Positions 25,156 through 37,500 of a stretch of DNA of 64,000 nt are shown here, in pieces. The notes beneath the pieces were generated by a model, which searched no databases, was not told the origin of the DNA, and saw nothing but the letters and a program-made list of their open reading frames with translations. Source of the DNA: Pomphorhynchus laevis (lineage: Eukaryota > Acanthocephala > Palaeacanthocephala > Echinorhynchida > Pomphorhynchidae); contig WNNJ02000889.1 in NCBI GenBank assembly GCA_012934845.2, positions 89,045 through 153,044 of the forward strand, written 5' to 3'. Numbering within the stretch: position 1 is the stretch's first letter; every line of letters begins with the position of its first letter. The translations under genes were made by a program, and so were the position numbers.

Positions 25156-25553
25156 TCAACTTCTCTTAAAGAAGGTAAACACAAATTTTAAGATTAATTT
25201 AAAAATCGAAATATAAAAGGATACGGTTGTATTCCAAGGTGCTAATCGAAGCCACAGTGGAAAGAATCCCTTATATAAGGCAAAAAAACCTTCACTTGCG
25301 ATAGTCTAAAAATAAACAAATGCATAATTAATTTTCTCCTAATTTTAATTATAACCTGTCGTATGCAATCCATAGAATTTCTGTACAAAGCTTGCGGTTT
25401 GCCGGAAGTTGGATTTATAAGTTTACGCTGATTCATTAATCTTGTCTTTTTTAAATTATAATTTGGCTTTAAAATGTCAAAAGTTAGCATACCCTAACGA
25501 CATCTATTGGATTTGTTGCAAGTGTGGCTGCAAATCCCGCTACAACACTCGCA
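25156..25553 (-). CDS. Carrier gene exons 7-9
   Basis: Exon 7 (25,553-25,493) encodes [21 protein letters not shown] 47-nt intron precedes exon 8 (25,445-25,356), [20 protein letters not shown] then [11 protein letters not shown] 50-nt intron precedes exon 9 (25,305-25,156), [20 protein letters not shown] then [12 protein letters not shown] and a hydrophobic-basic tail to TGA. Related carriers have PNWLRLGPWN at the same place, which fixes the frame. The tail after WNTT is diverged and could hide another small intron. Confidence 0.85.
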
Positions 25554-28500
25554 CTTGATTTAAAAGCAAATCACGTTAAACATAAAATCTTACAGGTATG
25601 CAACTTTAATATCAAGATAAATTAAAAATACAAGAAATCAGCAAATTAAACAACCAAGCGGCGAATTTCCGGATCACGCTACGTGTTCGCTTTTCTTACG
25701 ATTAAAGATTAAAAAGTATTGTGGAATTTCGAATCGATTTGTGATCATTTCTTCCATGATAAACAATCACAGCTGGCCTTGCAATGAGCAGAATGTCGTC
25801 TGTCAAGCATGCAAATGTGTACATTCTGGTAGTTCACGAATAAAGTGTCTACGGGCAGCAGTGGCTCTTACAGAGAGTAAACAGGTCACGAATTTTTACG
25901 AAGTAAACAGGTCCTAACAGTGTCATGAATCTTTACGAAGAACATGTGACTCTATTGTGTTATCAATACAACATAGATGGGCGAGTAAAAAAATATTTAA
26001 TATTTTAAGAAAAATATCCAACGACTTATTTTTCATTGATATTTTGTGCGGTGCATTTGCGTTAAAAAATTCACTCAAGGTGTAACAGAGCACAGAAACG
26101 AGCCTTTGCAGGTGATCTTGCAACAGGGAGTGGTAACTTCATGGGTAAGGATATATGTAGCGAGTGCGAAATATAAATTCCAACAGGCATAAAATCAAAA
26201 CTTACGGTTCACCATCTTATAAAAGTAGCGAAATAACCAAGTGGTTAATTGTCTCAACAACCTTTTCTCTTTAAGACTATTATTACAGCAAAATTCTCAT
26301 TTCCAGGATTTACACGATTCTCAGTGACATACACACATTTAAACCAGTGGCTTTCTTCGCCAAGTTTTGAGATTTGCTCACTCAATCTCTATCATATATC
26401 CTGTGTCTCTTAGCATGGAAATAAGACTGAAACAATTCGATGTCGGGTCGTGGGGAGAGTCTGAGAATTGACAAAGGCGTCACGATTCTTAGTGGCATAC
26501 ACACATTTAAATAACCCGTGGTTTTCTTCGCCAAGTTTCGAGATTTGCTCACTCAATCTCTATCATCTATCCTGTGTCTCTTAGCATGGAAATAAGAATG
26601 AAACAATTTGATGTTGGGTCGTGAAGGGAGTCTGATAATTGCCCAAGGCGTCACGATTCTCAATGGAATACACACATTTAAATAGCCCGTGGTTTTCTTC
26701 GCCAAGTTTCAAGATTTGCTCACTCACTCTATACTATCTATCATGTGTCTCTTAGCATGGAAATAAGACTGAAACAATTTGATGTCGAGTCGTGAAGGGA
26801 GTCTGATAATTGCCCAAGGCGTCACGATTCTCAGTGGCATACACATTTAACCAGATGCGTTCTTCGCGAAGTTTTGAGAGTTGCTCATTCTATCTATACT
26901 ATCTACCCGGTATCTCTTAGCATAGAGATAAGACTAAAACACATTCACGTAAAAAAGCGTCCACTAGACATCCCCAGAATGTCCTAGACACATCGACCAA
27001 CATTCTTCAATGTGAAGAGCAGCAGTTTTAGTTCGAAAATTTTGCAGATGGCTAAACTATCTGGCTGGAAAGCTCGAAGCGGCTGAATTACGAGCACCTC
27101 ATTTCGGTCGTATGTACCCACATATTGTTTTTGCGGCGGTTATTACCCAATATTCATGAAGATAGATTAAGACAATAACGAAAATTTAGCGATAAATAGA
27201 AAGCGATGGATGAAGGCTTAGCGTCCGCTTTACCATGTCAAATATGTAAATATCGGATAACTTAACTGAAGATACATATTTTGTAATGTTTATAAATAAA
27301 AATGTAAGTATTTCAATCTTAACAAAATTTATAACTCAGAATTTTTATATACTGAATTATAGAAATTAAAGCATGTATTTAAATAAAGATTGGTACTCAA
27401 AAAATATAAGTTCAGTATTGACTGATTAGATGAACTGTCAAGGCCGTTCGAAAATCATTGAGAAATTGAATAACTGGAACGTAGTCTACGGGCTGGACGA
27501 AATCCACTGTTCTTTCCTTACAACTGTCCCTCAGTTGTAAGGCTTACGCTCTTAAGGCTTGTCTGAGCCTTACGCTCTTAACCAGATCGAATTACTGTGA
27601 GGACAATCCTTAAATACTAGGCAGAGGTTGTTGTTGAATTGTCGCTGCACTCGTTGGATCCTTAATGAATACGGCAGGTATAATAGTAGTGCACGGATGT
27701 GCTGAGTAGACAACGGTCCAGGATTTCTTTCGAAATACGGCATTTATACTAAATGGTGTTGCTTGATAGACTGGACTTCGATTCACGACTTTCAGTGACC
27801 ATGTCACTTCTAGACGACCAATGAGTACCAGGCAACACTCATCAGTAAAATGAAGTACTCACTGGCTGTTTTCGGTTGCCTGTGTGATATTGTGAATAAA
27901 GGCGTTTCCGACACTTTGCTTAATTGTCTTAGGCTTAAGCTCTATCAAGAAACACTATTTAGTATAAATGCCGTATTTCGTAAGAAATCCTGGACCGTTG
28001 TATACTCAGCACATCCGTGCACTACTATTATACCTGCCGTATCCATTAAAGATCCAAAGAGTGCAGCGACAATTCAGCAACAACCTCTGCCTAGTGTTTA
28101 AAGATGGTCCGCGCAGCAATTCGATCTGGTTAAGAGCGTAAGCCTCAGACAATGAAGCAAAGTGTCGGAAACGCCTTTATTCACAATATCACACAGGCAA
28201 CCGAAACAGCCAGTGAGTACTTCATTTTACTGATGAGTGTTGCCTGGTACTCATTGGTCGTCTAGAAGTGACATGGTCACTGAAAGTCGTGAATCGAAGT
28301 CCAGTCTATCAAGCAACACCATTTAGTATAAATGCCGTATTTCGAAAGAAATCCTGGACAGTTGTCTACTCAGCACATCCGTGCACTACTATTATACCTG
28401 CCGTATTCATTAAGGATCCAACGAGTGCAGCGACAATTCAGCAACAACTTCTGCCTAGTATTTAAGGATTGTCCTCACAGTAATTCGATCTGGTTAAGAG

Positions 28501-31500
28501 CGTAAGTCTCAGACAATTAAACAAGGTGTCGGAAACGCCTTTATTCACAATGTCACACAGGAAACCGAAACGGCCAGTGTGTACTTCATTCTACTGATGA
28601 GTATTGCCGGGTACTCATTGGTCGTCTAGAAGTGACATGGTGACTGAAAGTCGAGAATCGAAGTCCAGTCTATCAATCAACACAATTTAGTATATATATT
28701 GTAGGTTTAATAATTTAAATAATATTACGATATTTTTAATATCGTAGCCAGCTTTGCAATAAAAATCAATGGTAGCCAGCTTTTCCTCATAGACCACAGC
28801 TCCAAGTAATTTTTCTCAATGACAATTTATAAAATGACGCATTCCTTGTGGAATCCTGTGAGAAATTCAGTGCCCTCATAATCAACGGATACGCATTTGT
28901 GCCTTATATAAAGAAAAACTAGAAGGTCCACACACGCAACAAGCCAGTAAAAACGCTTTCTGCACCTGAGCTTGGTATAGCATTGTGAGGAATTGCTGGT
29001 GTCTTTATAGTTATCATAAAAGCAGTCGAAACGTACCCTAACCACTTCATCCTACTGACGATGACTGCTGGGTGGTTAGCAACGTCTCGGAGTGATACAT
29101 TAGACTAATGAAGCTGATAATCGAAGTTCAGTTATTTAGCAGCAAATATGGATTAAAAATCAATCGTAGCTAGCTGTGACTCCTGGACCACATTTTCAAG
29201 CGATTTTTCGCAATAACAATTTATAAAATGAGGCATTCCTTGTGGAATCCTGTGAGAAATTCAGTGCCCTCGTAATCAACGAATACACATTTGTGCCTTA
29301 TATAAAGAATAACTAGAAGGTCCACACACGCAACAATCCAGTAAAAACGCTTTCTGCATCTGAGTTTCGTATAGCATCGTGAGAAATTGCTGGTGTCTTT
29401 ATACTTATCACAACATTAGTCGAAACGTACCCTAACCACTTCATCCGACTGACGATGACTGCTGGGTGGTTAGGAACGTCTCGGAGTGATACATTAGACT
29501 GATGGAGCTGATGATCGAAGTCCAGTTATTTAGCAGCAAATATGGATTAAAAATCAATCATAGCCAGCTTTGGCTCCTGGACCACAGTTTCAAGCGATTT
29601 TTCGCAATAACAATTTTTATATATAGTAAGTATAAATTAAAATCAATTTATAAGCTACTTCGAGTTATACAGGGTCTTTCAAGTTCGAGTTTCTTTTTTA
29701 AAAATGTATTGTTCTGACAACTATCACTGTTTCAAAAAACTTTTTTTTCAGATATCAAGTAGAAGGTTCACGATTTACTGAAATGGATTGTATGTCACTT
29801 GAGAACCGTATAAACAATAAAAATCCACAACGAAAATGGTGGAGCAGTAAAAACAACATTTCGCAAAATTGTCCACATTTTTTGTCGATATAATCGTCCA
29901 ACGGAGCTAAGAATAAGGAAGTTGGTCGAAAAATTTAAGTCGACTGGATCGGTACAAGACAGAAGTACACCAGAGCACAATCGTCCGATGCGTTCAGCTA
30001 AAAATATCGCTGCTGTTCGCGAAAGCATTGAGGAAGATAAAAATTTATCGATTGAACGATGTTTACAGCAATTGGGCCTATCTGCAACCACCACATGGAA
30101 AATTTTGCGTCAGGACTTAGTTCTCAAGCCTTACAAAATTCAGCTGATGCAAGAGTTGAAGCTGAACGACCATCAGCAACGTCGACAATTCTCTGATTTT
30201 GTTCAGCAACAACCTCATGATTTTGCTGAAAAAATCATCTTTACAGATTAAGCCCATTTTCATTTGAATGGCTGTGTGAACAAACAGAATTGCCGGATTT
30301 GGGCACTGGAAAATCCACAGCAGTATATAGAGAAGCCACTACACTCCTCTCGTGTAACTGTTTATTGCGCATTTTGGTATGGTGGAGTCATTGGACCGTT
30401 TTTCTTCGAGAACGCATATGGAAATACGCTTACTGTCAACGGACTGCGATATCGGGAAATGCTCACAACTTTCTTTTACCCTATTGTTGATGGCGTGGAT
30501 ATGGATGATATGTGGTTTCAACAAGACGGTGCGACATGCCATACAGCCAATAAAACAATAAAGCTATTGGAATTGAAATTCAAGGGAAAAATACTCTACC
30601 GAAATGCAGACACAAATTAACTCCCAAGATCTCCGGATTTAACACCTTTGGATTATTTTCTGCATGGCCATCTTAAAGACGGTTTATGCTAACAAACCAG
30701 AATCAATTAAAGCTCTAAAAAACAACATTCGCCGCGAAATTAAGGAGATATAACCACAAGTAAGCGTTCCCGCGGTTGGCATTTACACGATATCGTTTAT
30801 CATTTTTAAATTATAGAACGTGTACTATACATCGACAAAAAATATGATTTTACTTTCACAATGTGTGCTTAATTCCAATTTTAAAAAGAAACTCGAACTT
30901 GAAAGACCCTGTATATATAATTTGATGTTATGATTAATGATTATAAAATCATCCCGTTCATCTTAAACAGTGATCAAGCTTTGAACACTGTTTAAGCGTG
31001 TGTTAAGGTGCCTATGAATGATTATTGAAGTCACGGTAATGATGAGCTCCGTTAGAGCGAAACGCGTCTACCGTTGTGGAAGTTTGTCATCACATATAGG
31101 ATGACTGGGCATACGTAGCGACTTTGAATATTGCGAGAATAATTCGGTTCTATTTCTTGGTATGAATAAGATATATAGAATGCTGCCTGGTGTTAATGCC
31201 TCCTGGTGGGGAAAATATAGTGATTTATTTATAAGTACACCATTGTGTGTCCCAGGGCAGGTGTAACATCAAATTATATTTTATATATTTGTACACTTTA
31301 AAGTGTCCCTGTAAAACAGCATTTCTATTAAAAGGAATTTAGTGCCTGATGCATGGTTAAACTGCAACACGCACCGCCATGCACAGAGCTTATGCTAAAT
31401 TTCCTCTGATGATTCAGATTAAGGGTAGTTATGTTTTTCGAGCTTTATACATTGTTTAAGCGTGTGTTAAGGTGCCTATGGATGATTATTGAAGTCACGG

Positions 31501-34500
31501 TACTGATGAGCTCCGTTAGAGTGAAACGCGTATACCGTTGTTGAAGTTTGTCGTCACACATAGGATGACTGGGCATACGTAGCGACTTTGAATATTGCGA
31601 GAATAATTCGGTTATATTTCTTGATCTGATGAGGATATATATAATGCTGCCTGGTGTTTATGCCTCTTCATGAGGAAAACAGTGATTTATTTACGAGTAC
31701 ACCATTGTGTGTCCCAAGGCAGGTGTAACAACAAATTATATTTTATATATTTGTACACTTTAAAGTGTCCCTGTAAAACAGCATTTCTATTAAAAGGAAT
31801 TTAGTGCCTGATGCATGGTTAAACTGCAATACGCACTGCCATACACAGAGCTTATGCTAAATTTCCTCTGATGATTCAGATTAAGGGTAGTTCTGTTTTT
31901 CGAGCTTTAGACATTGTTTAAGCGTGTGTTAAGGTTCTTATGGATGATTATTAAAGTCACGGTACTGATGAGCTCCGTTAGAGCGAAACGCGTATACCGT
32001 TGTTGAAGTTTGTCGTCACACATAGGATGACTGGGCATACGTAGCGACTTTGAATATTGCGAGAATAATTCGGTTCTATTTCTTGGTATGAATAAGATAT
32101 ATAGAATGCTGCCTGGTGTTAATGCCTCCTTGTGGGGAAAACTGTGATTTTTATAAGTACACCATTGAGTGTCTCAAAGGCAAGTGTAACATCATAATAT
32201 ATTTTATATATCTATACACTTGAAGGTGTCTCTGAAAAACAGCATTTCTATTAAAGAGAATTTAGTTCCCGATGCGCAATACGCACCGGGAACTACGCAT
32301 CTGGTTAAACCGCAATACGCACTGCTATGCACACAAAGCTAATGCTAAATTCTATCTGATCATTCAGATTAAGGGTAGTTCTGTTTTTGAGCTTTAAACA
32401 CTTTTTAAACGTGTGCTAAGGTTCCTATAGATGATTATTGTAGCCACGGTACTGATGAGCTCTGTTAGAGCGAAACGCGTCTTTCGTTGTTAATGTTTGT
32501 CGTCACAAATAGGATGACTGGGCATACGTAGCAACTTTGAATATTGCAAGAATAATTCGGTTACTAAATATATTAAATTGTTCGCCAGGAGAACACGTGT
32601 TCGTTGTTTATGCCTAATAAATATTTATATATAAGATGATTATTAAATATTATTAAACTTGAAATACAAAACTGATCGTAAATTGGAATGTACGATTTGT
32701 AATTATCGAAAGAAACATCAGCTATAAAGAATTACCAGAAATGTGTTACTATATTATCTGTGCCGAGATTATTTCTGATAATGTATCGTTTGCTACAGTC
32801 ATATACACCAAGTTCAACACCTGTAACAATGCTCTGTCTTTGGAATGTTTGAATCGATCCCTCAAGTTAGAGATAAAAACAAAAATTAGCAAATCTGTGT
32901 TGTTTATATTCACTCTATAGAGTCCCAAAAAACCTTCCTTTTGGTAAATATTCACGAAGTAGGCAAGAAGGGACATTTTCGGGCCGCTTTTTGTTGTTTT
33001 GGCAGCTTGTAGACGAACCTATGATACAAGCAATTATTTAAACATTTAATCGAATTAAAAAGGAAGTATATAGTAAGTATTCATTTCTGAATAATGCTAC
33101 AAAAATCAGTTAAGAAACGTTTCGTTGGTAGATACATTGAACAAAAGCGAAAATTACGAATCAATGTTTTGTTGTAAAAATCGTAATTTTTCTTCGTTCA
33201 GATCAATTAAAATAGTTATTTTGATATGAATATAAATGCTTAAAATTAACTTTTGTTTCATTCTTCGATATAAATTTAGATAAAGAATTAAATTTATTGC
33301 GATTCATATTATTACGATATTCTTTAAATTCACGATAAATCTTTTCGATAATAGTGAGCAACACGTCTTGGCAAAACAGCATAGGATACAGACATTATGT
33401 TATTTACTACAATAATATATATATTGAAAATCATAACTTTTACAGATCGTAGACTGATACAATACTGTCTTTCCTGAATCAGCATCTACAATTCTTTCAT
33501 ATTTTGCTTCTTTATACGTTTTCATTCAATATTTGAGTATCCGAACAAAATATTATTTGTCATCTTCAAAATTCCTCAACGCAGTTTTCCGTAGACCACC
33601 TCGCGGCGCTTCAATTATGAATTCGCTTCCGACAGTAGAAGTATTTAAGGAATTGTATCGTTTACTATGCGAAGTGCTGGCTTAAAGATACCTTTGCCTG
33701 ATATTTTTGATTTTACAATTGATAGGTGTTTTGAACTGCATCGTTTGTGCACGATATCGTTTGTGTGGGTTTATCTTTGAAACGTTTAACAGCTATTTGT
33801 TTCTATTATTTTCTTTAATGTGACTTTTGAAGGTCATCATTCCGAGCAGTGTAGTAGCACTGGGAGCACTATTGAGTAATAAATTTTTTGGTTGTAGTGA
33901 TATATTTTTATTTGGATTCAGGAGACTGAAAGTTGCAGTAGCCTTTGAAATCCGGTTCATCACCTTTGTGCCACCGATACAGATGTTGGATATCACAGTA
34001 CCTAAGTAGCCAAATGTGCGAACATTTTCAATCACATTGTAGTCCTTAATTTTGCATTATTAATGACATATAGACAGTACGAGACACTAAGATCTTTAAA
34101 AAACACAACATCCTCGTTAAAAATTCAGTGATTCAAAATAATTGACAAATATTATGACGATTTACGCTGTATAAAGCCACCTTGAAATTCAGGAACGCAA
34201 AAATAGTTTGCTAACGAAATTTCGATATCAATTCCATTAAGATACGTTATGCGAATATCTGATATATGCATTCCCTTTGTGATTAAAATGTAGCCTGGTA
34301 TTGTCTTAGCTGAGTTTCTCTGGAGGGACTTATTCTGCTAAAGATGATCGATTTATCATTTTATAAGGCACTGATAATTGTGAAATAGCCAGATAATTTG
34401 AACATTTATTAATGTAACTTTTCTTATTTAGAGCTGTTTAGTTAGTTTGATCAGTTAGTATGATTTAATGTGCTTAGATGCCTTTGAACAATTTGTACAA

Positions 34501-37500
34501 TAATGTATGTCTAGATGAGCCACACTCTCTAAGTATCTCAGGGAAACTTTGGTCTGATCCACCGTGCCCCATGGTTTGACATCCAATGCCTACTCTAAAA
34601 GCGTCGACCCCGTCATGCATTTCGAGACTATCATCGCTCTCTCAGATGTGATTTCCACTCGATCACTCTGTCTTCCCGTGATTCCTATCTTGCCATTCGC
34701 CGGTCTCATCTCAACCTACTACGTACCAAATGCAACTTTTTCTGACAGCATGAAATCATCACTCCATTCAACTCTAAGACAATCTGGCATACTTTAAACT
34801 CAATCCCTTGCTCGCTCCTCTTCGCCTTGCAACATCAATCCCCATGATTATTCTTCATTTCTCCAGACCAAAGTATCCACGTTGCTCTCTCACACCCCGA
34901 TCTCCATCCTATCCCACTCTGCCCAGCCTAACCTCATCCTCCCGGAACTCTTTAATCTTCTCCATGTCTCACCTACCGAAGTCTCATCTGTCCTCATGTC
35001 CTTGTCAACAAAACCTCACATGCCCATCCCCTGCCTATTCACATACTTAAATCCATATGCTCATCGATATCCCCTTTTCTCACAACCTTGTTTAACTCGT
35101 CCATCCGCAGTAGTATCTTCCCTTCACACTGGAAATCCGCAATCGTTCGTCCCCTTCTTAAGAAACAATCGCTCGACCCCTCCCTTCCTGCTAGCAATGG
35201 CCCCATTTCACTACTCTCTACTCTTTCTAAGCTCTTAGAACGCCTCATCTTAATACAGATCAACGCTTAACCTTACTCATCTAATCTGTACCCCCCTTTC
35301 CAATCCGCTTTCCGCTCTAATCACTGCACAGAAATTGCCTGCATGAAAGTTTACAACGACTTACTAATTTCTCGTGACAAGACTCTATATGGTGTTCTCA
35401 TCTCCCTCGACCTCTCCTCCGCCTTCGACATTGTCGACCACTCCGTACTCCTTTCTCACCTTTGTTATGATTATGGCTTTTCTTCCTCCTCCGTAGCATG
35501 GTTTGCCTCATATCTATTCGACCGTTCCTTTCGCGTCTGTTCTAATTCATCATCCTCCCCTCCCATCCCTATCTTTTGCGGGGTCGCACAAGGTTCAGTT
35601 CTAGGTACCCTGCTTTTCTCTCTACTACTTGGTGATCTCTCTCCGTTTATCAAACCTTTTTCCTTTAACGTCATGCAATACGCCGATGACATCATCATCT
35701 ATGATCATGCACCCGCACATCGCATACACGATAGCGGCATTTCTGCCTCCAACTGTCTTTCTTTTATCTACGAACGTCTATCTAATCTCCATCTCGTTCT
35801 AAACCCCGACAAGTCTAAAATAATGTGGATCCTCCCCCGTAAACCAAACATATCACCTACCACTGTATCTTTTGCCTCATCGATCATCCCCATAGTACAC
35901 AATCTCACTTTCTTAGACTTCCATTTCGATAATCACCTTTCCCTTAAACCCTTCGTCCGTGACAAGGTCCGCCGTTCGAGTGCTCTATCGTCTTCGTAGC
36001 TTTGACCACGCATCCACACATCTAACCCAACTCGCATGGCCCATTATCTACATCCGCCTCCAACTCCGCCTTCTAATAACTTTTCGTCTAACCACTGTCG
36101 GCTCCCATCGTTTATCAATCTTCCTTTCTTAGACGACACTCGCCCTACCTCGCTATCGCTGCGTTCCCGTCATACCCTCATACTCCACGTTCCCAATCAC
36201 TCCAACAACTATGGTTTCCGATCCTTTCTCCTCGCCGCCCCACTCTCCTGGAATCAACTCCATCTCGACGTCAGCCGAGCTCCCTCCTTTATCACATTCA
36301 AACGCCTCCTCCGTTCACCTTCTCGACACATGATTTTCATTTTTGTTTTGCTGTGGTCATGTAAGCGTGCGCTGGCACGCATTTGTCACATTATTATTAT
36401 AGTGTACAAGTTACTAGCCGCAAATGGCTGTTTCAACTGTTCACAAATTACATTTTAAAATATCAATTAAAATACATCCACGAATCCAAATTAGAGTTCA
36501 CAATCCACTTCAGCAGCATCTTCTTGAAGTGTCTATTGCTAGTAGCATTGACGACGTCTTCAGGCAGCGAATTCCAAACATTCAATGCGCGGTGGGAAAG
36601 CCTACTCACACTCCTTATTTTGCCACCTGAAATGATCTCCCGTCCAAAAAATCACGAATCCAATTGCATAACATGGAGGATACTCCGTAGTGTGCTAACA
36701 ACCTAATCATCCCATCATGAGGGACGCGATCGAAGGCTTTCGAAAAATCAATAAAGATTATATCGAGTGAGCTACCAAAACTTAACGACTGGGTCCAAGT
36801 TTCGCGCGCGGTAAGCAAGTTCGTCAAACAAGAACGGGAGTGACGAAAACCATGTTGAGCGGACGATAGTATACCAAGAGAGACAAGATGATCGTAGACT
36901 CTAGTGCTGATGGCGCGTTCGAGAACTTTGCACAGAGAAGAGGTTAAGCTTATTGGCCTATAATCACCACATGATGATGCAAAAATTTTTTTGGGAATAG
37001 GAACAACGGTTGCAGTTTTCCAATCTTCTGGGACACTGCCAGTGGCCAGAATTTTATCAAAGATAATAGTCAGGAATGGTGCCAGGTAACTCGATAAAGC
37101 TTTGAGCAGGTATGGGGAGATGTCATCGGGGCCAGCTGCGCTAAAAGGACGAATATTATTGAGATAATCTTGAATTTCAGTAACGCAAATTGGCCGGGAT
37201 TCATTACGCGGAGGGATAGAGCACCCGTACCATATCATATGAGAATCGCAATGTGGTAAAGTGGATAAAGAGAACGAGGATGCGAAGGTCTCAGCTATAT
37301 CAGTTTCATTTGTAACCAAGCCACATTCAGAGTGCACATGCTTGATTGCAGAGTTGAGCGTTCCGTTTTGCCGAGCATATGACCAAAATAGCTTGGGGTT
37401 GCGATTAACTTCCTTGATGATTGTAGATTCGAATTTATCACGTTTTAACGTTTTCATACGAGTACAGACGTTCCTAAGATACCTATAAATGTTGGCGTAA

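Larger units (their letters stand above)
30985..32575 (+). repeat. Hammerhead-ribozyme tandem array, unit about 465 bp
   Basis: Three full units and flanking parts share 'aagcgtgtgttaaggtgcc', a hammerhead core, 'ggatgactgggcatacgtag', 'attgcgagaataattcggtt', 'caggtgtaacatcaaattat' and 'ttaaaaggaatttagtgcct'. Predicted cleavage sites at 31,068, 31,532, 31,994 and 32,481 give monomers of 464, 462 and 487 nt. No protein frame is conserved. Such arrays match the known class of animal ribozyme repeats (newt Sat2, schistosome Sm-alpha, retrozyme-like elements) whose transcripts self-cut and can circularise. It lies antisense within the carrier gene's intron 6. Confidence 0.9.

Noticed and set aside
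28230-28270. CTGATGAG...ACTCA considered as an ordinary type I or III hammerhead
   Set aside because: No GAAA follows the stem; only a permuted reading (GAAAC upstream) is possible, reported as uncertain.
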